Assembly (NCBI GenBank): GCA_913061505.1
Contig: CAJXSO010000032.1
Span: forward strand, 1-32,918
Source of the DNA: an uncultured Lutimaribacter sp.
Lineage (GTDB): Bacteria; Pseudomonadota; Alphaproteobacteria; Rhodobacterales; Rhodobacteraceae
Reading direction: 5' to 3'
DNA: 32,918 bases
Position 1 is the first letter of the stretch. Every line of letters starts with the position of its first letter. The position numbers and the translations under genes were made by a program. This document shows positions 18,395 to 25,638 of the stretch, in pieces. Under the pieces are notes generated by a model that saw only the letters and a program-made list of their open reading frames with translations, did no database searches and was not told the origin of the DNA.

Positions 18395-18410
18395 AATTCT
18401 TGACAGAATT
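18395..18410. promoter_or_regulatory. Palindrome over the suf -35 (candidate IscR/iron-response operator)
   Basis: AATTCT-TGAC-AGAATT is a perfect 6-bp inverted repeat with a 4-base centre. It overlaps the TTGACA -35 element (18400-18405). A protein bound here would block RNA polymerase. Because IscR is the first gene of the operon and usually represses itself, IscR is the simplest candidate, but the match to a known Rhodobacterales IscR motif was not tested. Confidence 0.5.
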
Positions 18411-18428
18411 AATCGGGCACTTTAGAAC
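18400..18428 (+). promoter_or_regulatory. Promoter of the iscR-suf operon
   Basis: TTGACA (18400-18405) is followed after exactly 17 bases by TAGAAC (18423-18428). This fits a sigma-70 type promoter with a consensus -35 and a weak -10. Transcription would begin near 18435, leaving a leader of about 80 bases before the iscR ATG. Both elements are covered by palindromes, so the promoter looks strongly regulated. Confidence 0.65.
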
Positions 18429-18437
18429 GGTTCTAAA
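18421..18437. promoter_or_regulatory. Irr/ICE-like iron-control palindrome over the suf -10
   Basis: TTTAGAAC-G-GTTCTAAA is a perfect 17-base palindrome with 8-bp arms. It closely resembles the iron control element bound by Irr in alphaproteobacteria (TTTAGAA...TTCTAAA). It covers the -10 element of the iscR-suf promoter, which would make Irr a repressor of suf under low iron or haem. The sequence match is direct; the regulator is inferred from established knowledge of this motif. Confidence 0.75.
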
Positions 18438-18458
18438 CCTGCTGGCAGAACCAGTAGG
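18438..18458 (+). promoter_or_regulatory. Stem-loop at the 5' end of the suf transcript
   Basis: CCTGCTGG (18438-18445) pairs with CCAGTAGG (18451-18458) around a CAGAA loop, with one G:U pair in the RNA. It begins within a few bases of the predicted transcription start. A 5'-terminal hairpin can protect an mRNA from decay. A second small inverted repeat, GTCAA-TGAG-TTGAC (18492-18505), lies next to the iscR ribosome site. Confidence 0.4.
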
Positions 18459-18517
18459 GCTGGCGCCGAGATAAGGCCTAAGCTGTTCAAGGTCAATGAG
18501 TTGACGAGGCTGTTGCG

Positions 18518-18979
18518 ATGAAACTAAGCACCAAGGGGCGCTATGCGATGGTGGCGCTGACAGATCTGGCGCTGCGGCCGGGGGACGAGCTGGTGACATT
18601 GGGCGATATCGCCCGGCGGCAAGATATCTCGTTGCCGTATCTGGAACAGCTCTTTGTCAAGCTGCGGCGCGGGGGGCTGGTGGAATCGGTGCGCGGCCCG
18701 GGGGGCGGGTATCGCCTGGCCCGCGCCCCCAGCGAGATACGCGTGGTAGATGTGCTGAGCGCAGTGGATGAAACCGTGGATGCCATGCACAAGGGCGCCG
18801 GCGTGTCGGGTGGGCTGTCGGGCAGCCGGGCGCAATCGCTCAGCAACCGTTTGTGGGAATCGCTCAGCGCGCATGTCTATGTGTTTTTGCACCAAACCCG
18901 GTTGTCGGATGTTGTGGCCAATGAACTGGCGCCATGCCCGGCTGTGCCATCGCTCTTTGCCGTGGTCGACGAGGCGTGA
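18518..18979 (+). CDS. iscR: Rrf2-family Fe-S regulator IscR
   Basis: IscR is a DNA-binding sensor of Fe-S status that controls its own operon. The 153-aa product has the Rrf2 winged helix: MKLSTKGRYAMVAL, then a recognition helix in ISLPYLEQLF, and the wing in VRGPGGGYRLAR. The three cysteines near residues 90-105 that hold the [2Fe-2S] cluster in E. coli IscR are absent; the region reads MHKGAGVSGGLSGS. The only cysteine is near residue 140. A single-cysteine IscR has been described in Rhodobacter sphaeroides, so this is a lineage feature rather than damage. The ATG at 18518 has GAGG about 9 bases upstream. The next gene starts 2 bases after the stop. Confidence 0.93.
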   Translation: MKLSTKGRYAMVALTDLALRPGDELVTLGDIARRQDISLPYLEQLFVKLRRGGLVESVRGPGGGYRLARAPSEIRVVDVLSAVDETVDAMHKGAGVSGGLSGSRAQSLSNRLWESLSAHVYVFLHQTRLSDVVANELAPCPAVPSLFAVVDEA

Positions 18980-18981
18980 CG

Positions 18982-20028
18982 ATGGCGCGCACCTATCTGG
19001 ATTATAACGCCACAGCCCCCCTGCGCCCCGAGGCGCGGCAGGCGATGATGGCGGCCTTTGATCTGGTGGGCAACCCATCCAGCGTGCACGCCGAGGGGCG
19101 CGCGGCCAAGGCGCTGGTGGAAAAGGCGCGCGCGCAGGTGGCGCAGGCCTTTGGGGCCGATGGGGCCGATATCATCTTTACCTCTGGCGCAACCGAGGCA
19201 GCGGCCCTGGCCTGTGCGGGCCAGGGGCTGCAGGGCGCGCCCATTGAACACGAGGCCGTGGGCGCATGGGTGGCGCCCAGCCTGCCGGTGGGGGTCGATG
19301 GCCGTGTGGCGGTGGCCGAGCCCGCACAATCGGTGCTGCAACTGGCCAATTCCGAAACCGGCATTATCCAGGATCTGCCCCAGGGGCTGGCGCTCAGCGA
19401 CATGACCCAGGGCTTTGGCAAGCTGCCTGTGGCCTTTAACTGGTCGGGTGCAAAGATGGCGCTGATCTCGGCGCATAAGCTGGGTGGGCCAAAGGGCATT
19501 GGCGCCTTGGTGGTGCAGCGGGGCACCGATATTGCTGCGCAATTGCGCGGGGGTGGGCAGGAAATGGGCCGGCGCGCGGGCACTGAAAACGTGGCCGCGA
19601 TCGCAGGGTTTGGGGCCGCAGCCCAAGCGGCGGCGCGTGATCTGGCCGATGGCTGCTGGGAGCCGGTTGAACAATTTAGAAATATTCTAGAAAAAGCCAT
19701 TGAGGCCGGTTCGAAAGAGACTATTTTAGTCGGGAAAGGCAGCCCAAGGCTGCCAAACACCTTGTGCATGATCACCCCGGGTTGGAAGGGCGAAACCCAG
19801 GTGATGGCGATGGATCTGGCGGGGTTTGCGGTAAGCGCGGGCAGCGCCTGTTCCAGCGGCAAGGTGCGCGCCAGCAAGGTGTTGCTGGCAATGGGGCTGA
19901 CAGCCGATCAGGCGCAATGCGCGCTGCGGGTGTCTTTGGGCCCTGACACGACAGAACAAGACATTTTGCGCTTTGCGGATGTCTGGTTAGAGAAATGGAA
20001 ACGCCAGCGCGCGCGCACCGCCGCGTGA
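18982..20028 (+). CDS. Class I (NifS/IscS-like) cysteine desulfurase
   Basis: This PLP enzyme would take sulfur from cysteine as a protein persulfide for Fe-S assembly. The 348-aa product is shorter than E. coli IscS (404 aa). Key residues are present: YLDYNATAPL at the N-terminus, His90 over the PLP ring (IEHEAV), PLP lysine K166 (SAHKLGGPKG), RAGTENVAAIAG, and the catalytic Cys290 in SAGSACSSGK, the class I form with a flexible loop. ATG 18982 follows iscR by 2 bases with GAGG about 7 bases upstream. A second, class II desulfurase (SufS) ends the same operon, so this one may be a separate sulfur donor or a regulator partner. Confidence 0.9.
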   Translation: MARTYLDYNATAPLRPEARQAMMAAFDLVGNPSSVHAEGRAAKALVEKARAQVAQAFGADGADIIFTSGATEAAALACAGQGLQGAPIEHEAVGAWVAPSLPVGVDGRVAVAEPAQSVLQLANSETGIIQDLPQGLALSDMTQGFGKLPVAFNWSGAKMALISAHKLGGPKGIGALVVQRGTDIAAQLRGGGQEMGRRAGTENVAAIAGFGAAAQAAARDLADGCWEPVEQFRNILEKAIEAGSKETILVGKGSPRLPNTLCMITPGWKGETQVMAMDLAGFAVSAGSACSSGKVRASKVLLAMGLTADQAQCALRVSLGPDTTEQDILRFADVWLEKWKRQRARTAA

Positions 20029-20049
20029 GGGCATGAAAAGGGGGTTGCC

Positions 20050-21570
20050 ATGACGGCACTGGACAAGCTTGAGGTCAAGGAAGGCGTCGATCAGGAAACG
20101 GTTGATGCGGTCAAATCCCTTGGCAAATACAAGTATGGCTGGGAAACCGAAATCGAGATGGAATATGCCCCAAAGGGCGTAAACCCCGATATCGTGCGCC
20201 TGATCAGCGAAAAGAACGGCGAACCGGAATGGATGACCGACTGGCGCCTTGCCGCCTTTGAACGCTGGTCGCAAATGACCGAGCCGAAATGGGCCATGGT
20301 GAATTACCCTGAAATCGATTTTCAGGATCAGTATTACTATGCCCGCCCCAAAAGCATGGAAGACAAGCCCAAATCGCTAGACGAGGTTGACCCAAAATTG
20401 CTGGCAACCTACGAAAAGCTGGGTATCCCGCTGAAAGAGCAAATGATTTTGGCCGGCGTCGAAGGCGCCGAGGATGCGCCCAGCGAGGGCCGCAAAGTGG
20501 CCGTAGATGCGGTGTTTGACAGCGTATCGGTGGGCACCACCTTTCAGGCCGAGCTGAAAAAGGCCGGGGTGATCTTCTGCTCGATCTCCGAGGCCATCCG
20601 CGAGCATCCCGAACTGGTGCGCAAATATCTGGGCTCGGTCGTGCCGGTATCAGATAACTACTATGCCACGCTGAATTCTGCCGTGTTTTCCGATGGCTCG
20701 TTTGTCTACATTCCCCCCGGTGTGCGCTGCCCGATGGAGCTGAGCACCTATTTCCGCATCAATGCCGAAAATACCGGGCAGTTCGAGCGCACGCTGATCA
20801 TTGCCGATAAGGGCTCGTATGTGTCCTATCTGGAAGGCTGCACCGCGCCCCAGCGTGATACCGCACAGCTGCATGCGGCGGTGGTGGAAATCATCATCGA
20901 AGAAGACGCCGAGGTGAAATACTCGACCGTGCAAAACTGGTATCCGGGCGACGAAGAGGGCCGGGGCGGCATTTACAACTTTGTCACCAAACGCGCCGAT
21001 TGCCGTGGCGACCGCGCCAAGGTGATGTGGACGCAGGTGGAAACCGGATCGGCCGTAACCTGGAAATACCCCTCGTGCATCTTGCGCGGCGATGACAGCC
21101 AGGGCGAGTTTTATTCGATCGCGATTGCCAATAACCACCAGCAGGCCGATACCGGCACCAAGATGGTTCATTTGGGGCGCAACACCAAATCGCGCATCGT
21201 GTCGAAAGGTATCAGCGCAGGCTTTGCCCAAAATACCTATCGCGGGCTGGTGTCGATGCATCCAAAGGCCAAAAACAGCCGCAATTACACCCAGTGCGAC
21301 AGCTTGCTGATTGGCGATAAATGCGGCGCCCACACGGTGCCCTATATCGAGGTCAAGAACAATTCCAGCCGGGTCGAGCACGAGGCCACCACATCCAAGG
21401 TGGATGACGACCAGATGTTCTATTGCCGCTCGCGCGGCATGGACGAGGAAGAGGCGGTTGCGCTGATCGTCAATGGCTTTGCCAAGGAAGTGCTGCAGGC
21501 GCTGCCCATGGAATTTGCCATGGAAGCCCAGCAATTGGTGGCCATCTCGTTGGAAGGTTCGGTGGGCTAA
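20050..21570 (+). CDS. sufB: Fe-S cluster assembly scaffold SufB
   Basis: SufB is the scaffold on which the SufBC2D complex builds new Fe-S clusters. The 506-aa product matches the long alphaproteobacterial form. It contains [47 protein letters not shown] (the C-terminal region bearing SufB catalytic residues) and a C-terminal SufBD core helix set. The ATG at 20050 comes 21 bases after the desulfurase stop. It is separated from its partner genes sufC and sufD by two small genes, which is unusual compared with the compact sufBCD of E. coli. Confidence 0.97.
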   Translation: MTALDKLEVKEGVDQETVDAVKSLGKYKYGWETEIEMEYAPKGVNPDIVRLISEKNGEPEWMTDWRLAAFERWSQMTEPKWAMVNYPEIDFQDQYYYARPKSMEDKPKSLDEVDPKLLATYEKLGIPLKEQMILAGVEGAEDAPSEGRKVAVDAVFDSVSVGTTFQAELKKAGVIFCSISEAIREHPELVRKYLGSVVPVSDNYYATLNSAVFSDGSFVYIPPGVRCPMELSTYFRINAENTGQFERTLIIADKGSYVSYLEGCTAPQRDTAQLHAAVVEIIIEEDAEVKYSTVQNWYPGDEEGRGGIYNFVTKRADCRGDRAKVMWTQVETGSAVTWKYPSCILRGDDSQGEFYSIAIANNHQQADTGTKMVHLGRNTKSRIVSKGISAGFAQNTYRGLVSMHPKAKNSRNYTQCDSLLIGDKCGAHTVPYIEVKNNSSRVEHEATTSKVDDDQMFYCRSRGMDEEEAVALIVNGFAKEVLQALPMEFAMEAQQLVAISLEGSVG

Positions 21571-21600
21571 ATGCCGTGGGGAAAGGGTAAAGAGTTGGAT

Positions 21601-21915
21601 ATGATTGTGACGACAACCCCCACGGTCGAGGGTCATAAGATCTTGGCTTATAAAGGTATTGTTGTAGGCGAGGCGATTATGGGCGCCAATATCGTGCGCG
21701 ATATCTTTGCCAATATCACCGATGTGATCGGTGGCCGATCTGGGGCCTATGAAAGCAAGCTGCAAGATGCCCGCGACACCGCTTTGGCGGAAATGCAGGA
21801 AAAAGCCGCAGCGCTGGGGGGCAATGCCGTGGTGGGCGTAGATCTGGATTACGAGGTTGTGGGCCAGTCGATGTTGATGGTCAGCGCCAGCGGCACTGCG
21901 GTTCTTTTGGGGTGA
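21601..21915 (+). CDS. YbjQ/UPF0145-type (heavy-metal-binding domain) protein
   Basis: The 104-aa product has the compact YbjQ fold signature: [23 protein letters not shown], then [24 protein letters not shown], then [15 protein letters not shown] and the final [10 protein letters not shown]. The family forms oligomeric barrels and is often labelled a heavy-metal-binding domain, but there are no cysteines here and no established function. ATG 21601 is used because an in-frame ATG at 21571 lies immediately on the sufB stop and adds ten non-conserved residues; AAAGAG lies about 10 bases upstream. It lies inside the suf operon, so a role in Fe-S assembly is possible by context only. Confidence 0.82.
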   Translation: MIVTTTPTVEGHKILAYKGIVVGEAIMGANIVRDIFANITDVIGGRSGAYESKLQDARDTALAEMQEKAAALGGNAVVGVDLDYEVVGQSMLMVSASGTAVLLG

Positions 21916-22502
21916 GCGGGCCTGAAAGGCCCGGCCTGACCTTGCCCGAGGCAGAGGCGGCGCTGATCACCGCGGCCTATGCTGGCGCCGAGGTGATTTT
22001 GGAATACGGCTCAGGGGGCAGCACGGTGCTGGCCGCTGATTTGGGAAAAAGGGTGACGGCGGTCGAAAGCGACCGGGACTGGGCGCAGATGATGCAGGCG
22101 TGGTTTCACCACAACCCGCCGGCAAAAGGCGCTGCAACCGTTGTCTGGTGCGATATTGGCCCCACCCGCGAATGGGGCCATCCGGTGGATGACAGGGCGT
22201 GGAAACGGTTTTCGCGCTATCCGCTGGAAGTGTGGGATCTGGCGGAATTTGCCCATCCAGACGTGGTGCTGGTGGATGGGCGGTTCCGGGTGGGGTGCGC
22301 CTTGGCCACGGCCTATCGCATCACGCGGCCAGTGACCTTGTATTTCGACGACTACGTGAACCGCCCGCGGTTTCACGAAGTGGAAAAATTCATTGGCGCG
22401 CCGGCCCAGGTTACGGGCCGCATGGCACGCTTCGATCTGGTTCCGCAATCGCTGCCACAGGGGCAGTTATTGCGGATCACACAACTGATGATGCGGCCCT
22501 AG
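21912..22502 (+). CDS. Methyltransferase-like protein of unknown function inside the suf operon
   Basis: The 196-aa product starts at a GTG that overlaps the upstream stop by 4 bases (GTGA). It carries a Rossmann-like SAM motif I ([17 protein letters not shown], near residue 29) followed by an acidic residue at the expected place (AVESD). [11 protein letters not shown] follows near residue 116. After this come [19 protein letters not shown] and a short C-terminal strand. This looks like a small class I methyltransferase fold, but no substrate motif is recognisable. It could equally be a non-catalytic SAM-fold protein. Coupling to the YbjQ-like gene and position before sufC suggest co-expression with the Fe-S machinery. 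Confidence 0.7.
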   Translation: MSGPERPGLTLPEAEAALITAAYAGAEVILEYGSGGSTVLAADLGKRVTAVESDRDWAQMMQAWFHHNPPAKGAATVVWCDIGPTREWGHPVDDRAWKRFSRYPLEVWDLAEFAHPDVVLVDGRFRVGCALATAYRITRPVTLYFDDYVNRPRFHEVEKFIGAPAQVTGRMARFDLVPQSLPQGQLLRITQLMMRP

Positions 22503-22537
22503 TGGCCCGCCCAATGCGCGAATAGAAAGGGTAAAAA

Positions 22538-23293
22538 ATGCTCGAGATCAAAAACTTGCACGTCAAGCTTGAAGAAGAGGATAAACAGATTCTGAAAGGC
22601 GTGAATCTGACCGTCGAGGCGGGAAAGGTGCATGCGATCATGGGGCCGAATGGCTCGGGCAAATCAACCCTGTCTTATGTGCTGTCTGGCCGCGATGGCT
22701 ATGAGGTGACAGAGGGCAGCGCGCATCTAGACGGCGAAGACCTGCTAGAAATGGAGGCCGAAGAGCGCGCCGCAGCGGGCCTGTTTTTGGCCTTTCAATA
22801 CCCTGTGGAAATTCCCGGCGTTGGCAACATGACCTTTCTGCGCACCGCGGTGAACGCACAGCGCAAGGCCCGCGGGCAAGAAGAAATGAGCGCCACTGAA
22901 TTTCTGAAAGTGGTGCGCGAAAAGGCCAAAACCCTGAAAATCGATGCCGATATGCTGAAGCGCCCGGTCAATGTGGGCTTTTCGGGTGGCGAGAAAAAAC
23001 GCAACGAAATCCTGCAGATGGCCATGCTAGAGCCGAAGATGTGCATCTTGGATGAAACCGATTCCGGCCTAGATGTGGATGCGATGAAACTGGTCTCGGA
23101 AGGGGTGAACGCCCTGCGCGATGCGGGCCGCGGGTTTTTGGTGATTACCCATTACCAGCGCCTGCTGGACCATATCAAACCCGATGTTGTGCATATCATG
23201 GCCAATGGCCGCATCGTAAAAACCGGTGGCCCCGAACTGGCGCTTGAGGTGGAAAACAACGGCTATGCCGATATTCTGGGCGAGGCGGTGTAA
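22538..23293 (+). CDS. sufC: Fe-S cluster assembly ATPase SufC
   Basis: SufC is the ABC-type ATPase that drives the SufBC2D scaffold. The 251-aa product has Walker A GPNGSGKST (near residue 36), Q-loop AFQYP, signature FSGGEKKRNE (near 148), Walker B MCILDETDSGLD and the H-loop VITHYQRLL. The sequence after the signature is typical of SufC rather than a transporter ATPase. ATG 22538 has a strong ribosome site (GAAAGGG). Its stop overlaps the sufD start by one base (TAATG). Confidence 0.97.
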   Translation: MLEIKNLHVKLEEEDKQILKGVNLTVEAGKVHAIMGPNGSGKSTLSYVLSGRDGYEVTEGSAHLDGEDLLEMEAEERAAAGLFLAFQYPVEIPGVGNMTFLRTAVNAQRKARGQEEMSATEFLKVVREKAKTLKIDADMLKRPVNVGFSGGEKKRNEILQMAMLEPKMCILDETDSGLDVDAMKLVSEGVNALRDAGRGFLVITHYQRLLDHIKPDVVHIMANGRIVKTGGPELALEVENNGYADILGEAV

Positions 23294-24569
23294 TGGCGGA
23301 TCTGGCGGTAAAACCTGACCCAACCGAAACCCGGCTGGCCGCGCTGGATATGCCCAGCTGTGGTGCTTGGGGCCGTGCTGTGCGCGAGGCCGCTTTGGCG
23401 CGGCTGCGCGCCATGGGCCGCGCGACGAATATTGGAAATATCCCCGCTCCGACACGCTGACCGACGCCGATGTGGTGCCTGCGGCGGTGTTTCAAAACGA
23501 CGAAGAGCCGCCATTTGAGGGGCTCAACCGGCTAAAGCTGGTCTTTGTCGATGGCGTTTTCGACGCGGGTGCCAGCGATGATCTGGCCGAAACCGGCCTT
23601 GAAATCGAGCGTCTTGAAACCGCGATGGCGCAAGATATTCATTGGGCCAAAGACCTGTATGGCGCGCTGGAAACCAACGGCCAAACGCCCGTGGCGCGCC
23701 CGCTGGCGGCGCTGAATTCGGCCTATGCCAGCGATGGCATCGTGCTGCGCGTCACGGCCCCCGTGGCGCGGCCCATCAGCCTGATCTATCGCCATGAAAA
23801 CCCAACGTCGGATGCTATTTTGCACCATGTGATCAAGGTGGAAACCGGCGCCAGCGTGACGGTGCTGGAAAACGGGCCCGCGGCCGCGCGGCTGAACAAG
23901 GTGATGGAGGTGGATGTGGCCGATGGCGCGGCATTCCACCATGTGCGCGCCCAGGGCCGCGACCACCAGCGCCGTGCCGCCACCCATATCTTTGCCCGGC
24001 TTGGCACCGAGAGCCGCTTTAAAAGCTTTACCATGACGGTGAATGGCGTGTTGACGCGCAACGAATGCGTGATCGAATTGCTGGGCGATGATGCCCAGGC
24101 CCATGTTGCAGGGGCGGCGCTGGGGGATGGTGAATTTCACCATGATGACACCGTGTTCATCACCCATGACGCGGTAAATTGCGAAAGCCGGCAGGTGTTT
24201 AAAAAGGTGCTGCGCAACGGTGCCACGGGCGTTTTTCAGGGCAAGATCCTGGTCAAGCCGGGCGCGCAAAAAACCGATGGCTACCAGATCAGCCAATCGC
24301 TGTTGCTAGATGATGACAGCAACTTTTTGGCCAAGCCCGAGCTGGAAATCTACGCCGATGATGTGGCTTGTAGCCACGGCTCGACCAGCGGCGCGATTGA
24401 CGAAGAGGCGCTGTTTTACCTGCGCTCGCGCGGTGTGCCTATGGCCGATGCCCAAGATCTGCTGGTGCTGGCCTTTTTGGCCGAAGCCGTGGACGAGATC
24501 GAAGACGAAGAGCTGCGCGCCCATGTCAGCACGCGCCTATCGGGTTGGCTAGAACGCCACCGCAGCTGA
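23293..24569 (+). CDS. sufD: Fe-S cluster assembly protein SufD, apparently frameshifted
   Basis: SufD partners SufB in the SufBC2D complex. The start ATG at 23293 overlaps the sufC stop. That frame reads a SufD-like N-terminus (MADLAVKPDPTETRLAALD...AALARLRAMG) but stops at 23460 after 55 codons. From about 23418, the frame shifted by two bases reads on as SufD (PRDEYWKYPRSDTL...) to the TGA at 24567-24569. Adding one base in the GGGCCG at 23415-23420 joins them into a 425-aa protein of normal length with conserved RDEYWKY. The C-terminal core (NGATGVFQGKI, KTDGYQISQSLLL, CSHGSTSGAIDEEALFYLRSRG) is intact. A sequencing or assembly error is most likely because SufD is important for growth where suf is the main pathway, but a true mutation cannot be excluded. 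Confidence 0.9.
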
Positions 24570-25054
24570 TGTCTTTGGTCCAAGATATCGTGGCCACCTA
24601 TCGTGGCCCGGGCCGTGTGCTGGGGCGCCTTTTGGCGGCCCCCGTGCACGAAGGCCGGGCGCTGGCCATCTTGATGGGGGGCTGCGCGGTGCTGTTTGTC
24701 TCGCGCTGGCCGGCCCTGGCACGTCAGGCCCATCTCGAGGGCGCTGACCTGCAAATGCTGATGGGCGCCGCCCTGCTGGGCCTTGTTTTCATCTTGCCGC
24801 TGCTGTTTTACCTGATCGCTTTTCTGGCGCATGGGGTGGCGCGGCTGGTGGGCGGGCAGGGCAGCGCCTATGGTGCCAGGCTGGCGCTGTTTTGGGCCTT
24901 TCTTGCCAGCGCGCCGGTGCTGCTGCTCTATGGGTTGGTGGCCGGGTTCATCGGCGCGGGTGCGGCGCTGTCGGCGGTTGGCATTTTGTGGGTGATCGTG
25001 TTTTCATGGTTTTGGATTGCGGGCATGTTGCGCGCAGGCTGGGGGCAAAAATGA
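24569..25054 (+). CDS. Yip1-like membrane protein (first of a pair)
   Basis: This 161-aa membrane protein begins MSLVQDIVATYRGPGRVL; the ATG overlaps the sufD stop (TGATG). It has about four hydrophobic segments (near residues 35-46, 63-88, 102-122 and 127-150), with short charged linkers. The overall pattern resembles small Yip1-family inner-membrane proteins that are common in Rhodobacterales suf loci. No catalytic or cofactor motif is visible, and no cysteine pattern beyond one in a membrane segment. Its gene overlaps the next one by 4 bases. Function is unknown; a link between Fe-S assembly and the membrane is only suggested by position. Confidence 0.75.
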   Translation: MSLVQDIVATYRGPGRVLGRLLAAPVHEGRALAILMGGCAVLFVSRWPALARQAHLEGADLQMLMGAALLGLVFILPLLFYLIAFLAHGVARLVGGQGSAYGARLALFWAFLASAPVLLLYGLVAGFIGAGAALSAVGILWVIVFSWFWIAGMLRAGWGQK

Positions 25055-25638
25055 GCTTTGGCACAACAATTCGCGAATTGGTTTTACAAAGCTTTCGCGA
25101 CCCATCCACCGCCGCCCACCGCCTGTTGGCGCTGCGTCTTGATCCGGCCATTTTGTGGCTGGGGCTGGTGCTGGTTTCAGTGCTGAATGCCTTGCTGTTT
25201 TTTGCCCTGCAACTGGCCATGCCGGGGCCTGGGAACATGGGCGGCATGGGCATGGGCCCCGTGGCCTATGCTGGCACCACCGCAGCGGCGCTGGCGGCCT
25301 GTGTTGTGGGGCTTACCTATGTGGGGCGCGCATTGGGCGGGCAGGGCGATATTGGCGCCATGTTGTTGGTGGTGTCCTGGCTGCAATTTGTGGGCTTGGT
25401 GATGCAGGTGGTTTTGGTGGTGGTCGGTTTGGCCCTGCCGATGCTGGCCATGGGGCTAACCATCGGGTTTTTGTTCATAAGCCTATGGATTACCCTGCAT
25501 TTTCTATCTGTGGGTCATGGGTTTTCTTCGCTGCTCCGCGCCTTTGCGGTGGTGTTTCTTACCGCAATTGTGCTGAGCTTTGCCTTAAGTTTCGTGATCT
25601 CTGCGCTGGGGATCGCACCGCAAGGGATGCCGATGTGA
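25051..25638 (+). CDS. Yip1-family membrane protein (second of a pair)
   Basis: This 195-aa product starts MSFGTTIRELVLQSFRDPSTAAHRLL, typical of Yip1-domain proteins. Five or so membrane segments follow (near residues 35-55, 72-92, 105-125, 128-150 and 160-185). A Gly/Met-rich loop (GPGNMGGMGMGP) lies after the first. The ATG overlaps the upstream stop by 4 bases and its own stop overlaps the sufS start (TGATG), so it is translated as part of a tightly coupled sufD-to-sufS block. No enzymatic motif is present. The methionine-rich loop could bind metal, but this is speculative. Confidence 0.8.
   Translation: MSFGTTIRELVLQSFRDPSTAAHRLLALRLDPAILWLGLVLVSVLNALLFFALQLAMPGPGNMGGMGMGPVAYAGTTAAALAACVVGLTYVGRALGGQGDIGAMLLVVSWLQFVGLVMQVVLVVVGLALPMLAMGLTIGFLFISLWITLHFLSVGHGFSSLLRAFAVVFLTAIVLSFALSFVISALGIAPQGMPM

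Larger units (their letters stand above)
18383..18471. repeat. 13-bp direct repeat flanking the suf promoter
   Basis: GCTGGCGCCGAGA occurs at 18383-18395 and again at 18459-18471, in the same orientation, 76 bases apart. The two copies bracket the -35, the -10 and the Irr-like palindrome of the iscR-suf promoter. The repeat contains the self-complementary GGCGCC. It may be a paired binding site or the trace of a small duplication. Confidence 0.75.

Noticed and set aside
18366-18599. The extended frame of the alpha/beta hydrolase toward iscR.
   Set aside because: It would run through the suf promoter and into iscR. The conserved MPEVIFPGPEG start at 18365 fits the family.
23367-23420. A TTG start at 23367 for a shorter SufD.
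   Set aside because: The first 17 or so residues are unlike SufD, while the other frame reads a SufD-like N-terminus over the same bases.
23410-23425. Programmed ribosomal frameshifting in sufD.
   Set aside because: No slippery heptamer such as X XXY YYZ in frame and no clear stimulating hairpin; a missing base is simpler.
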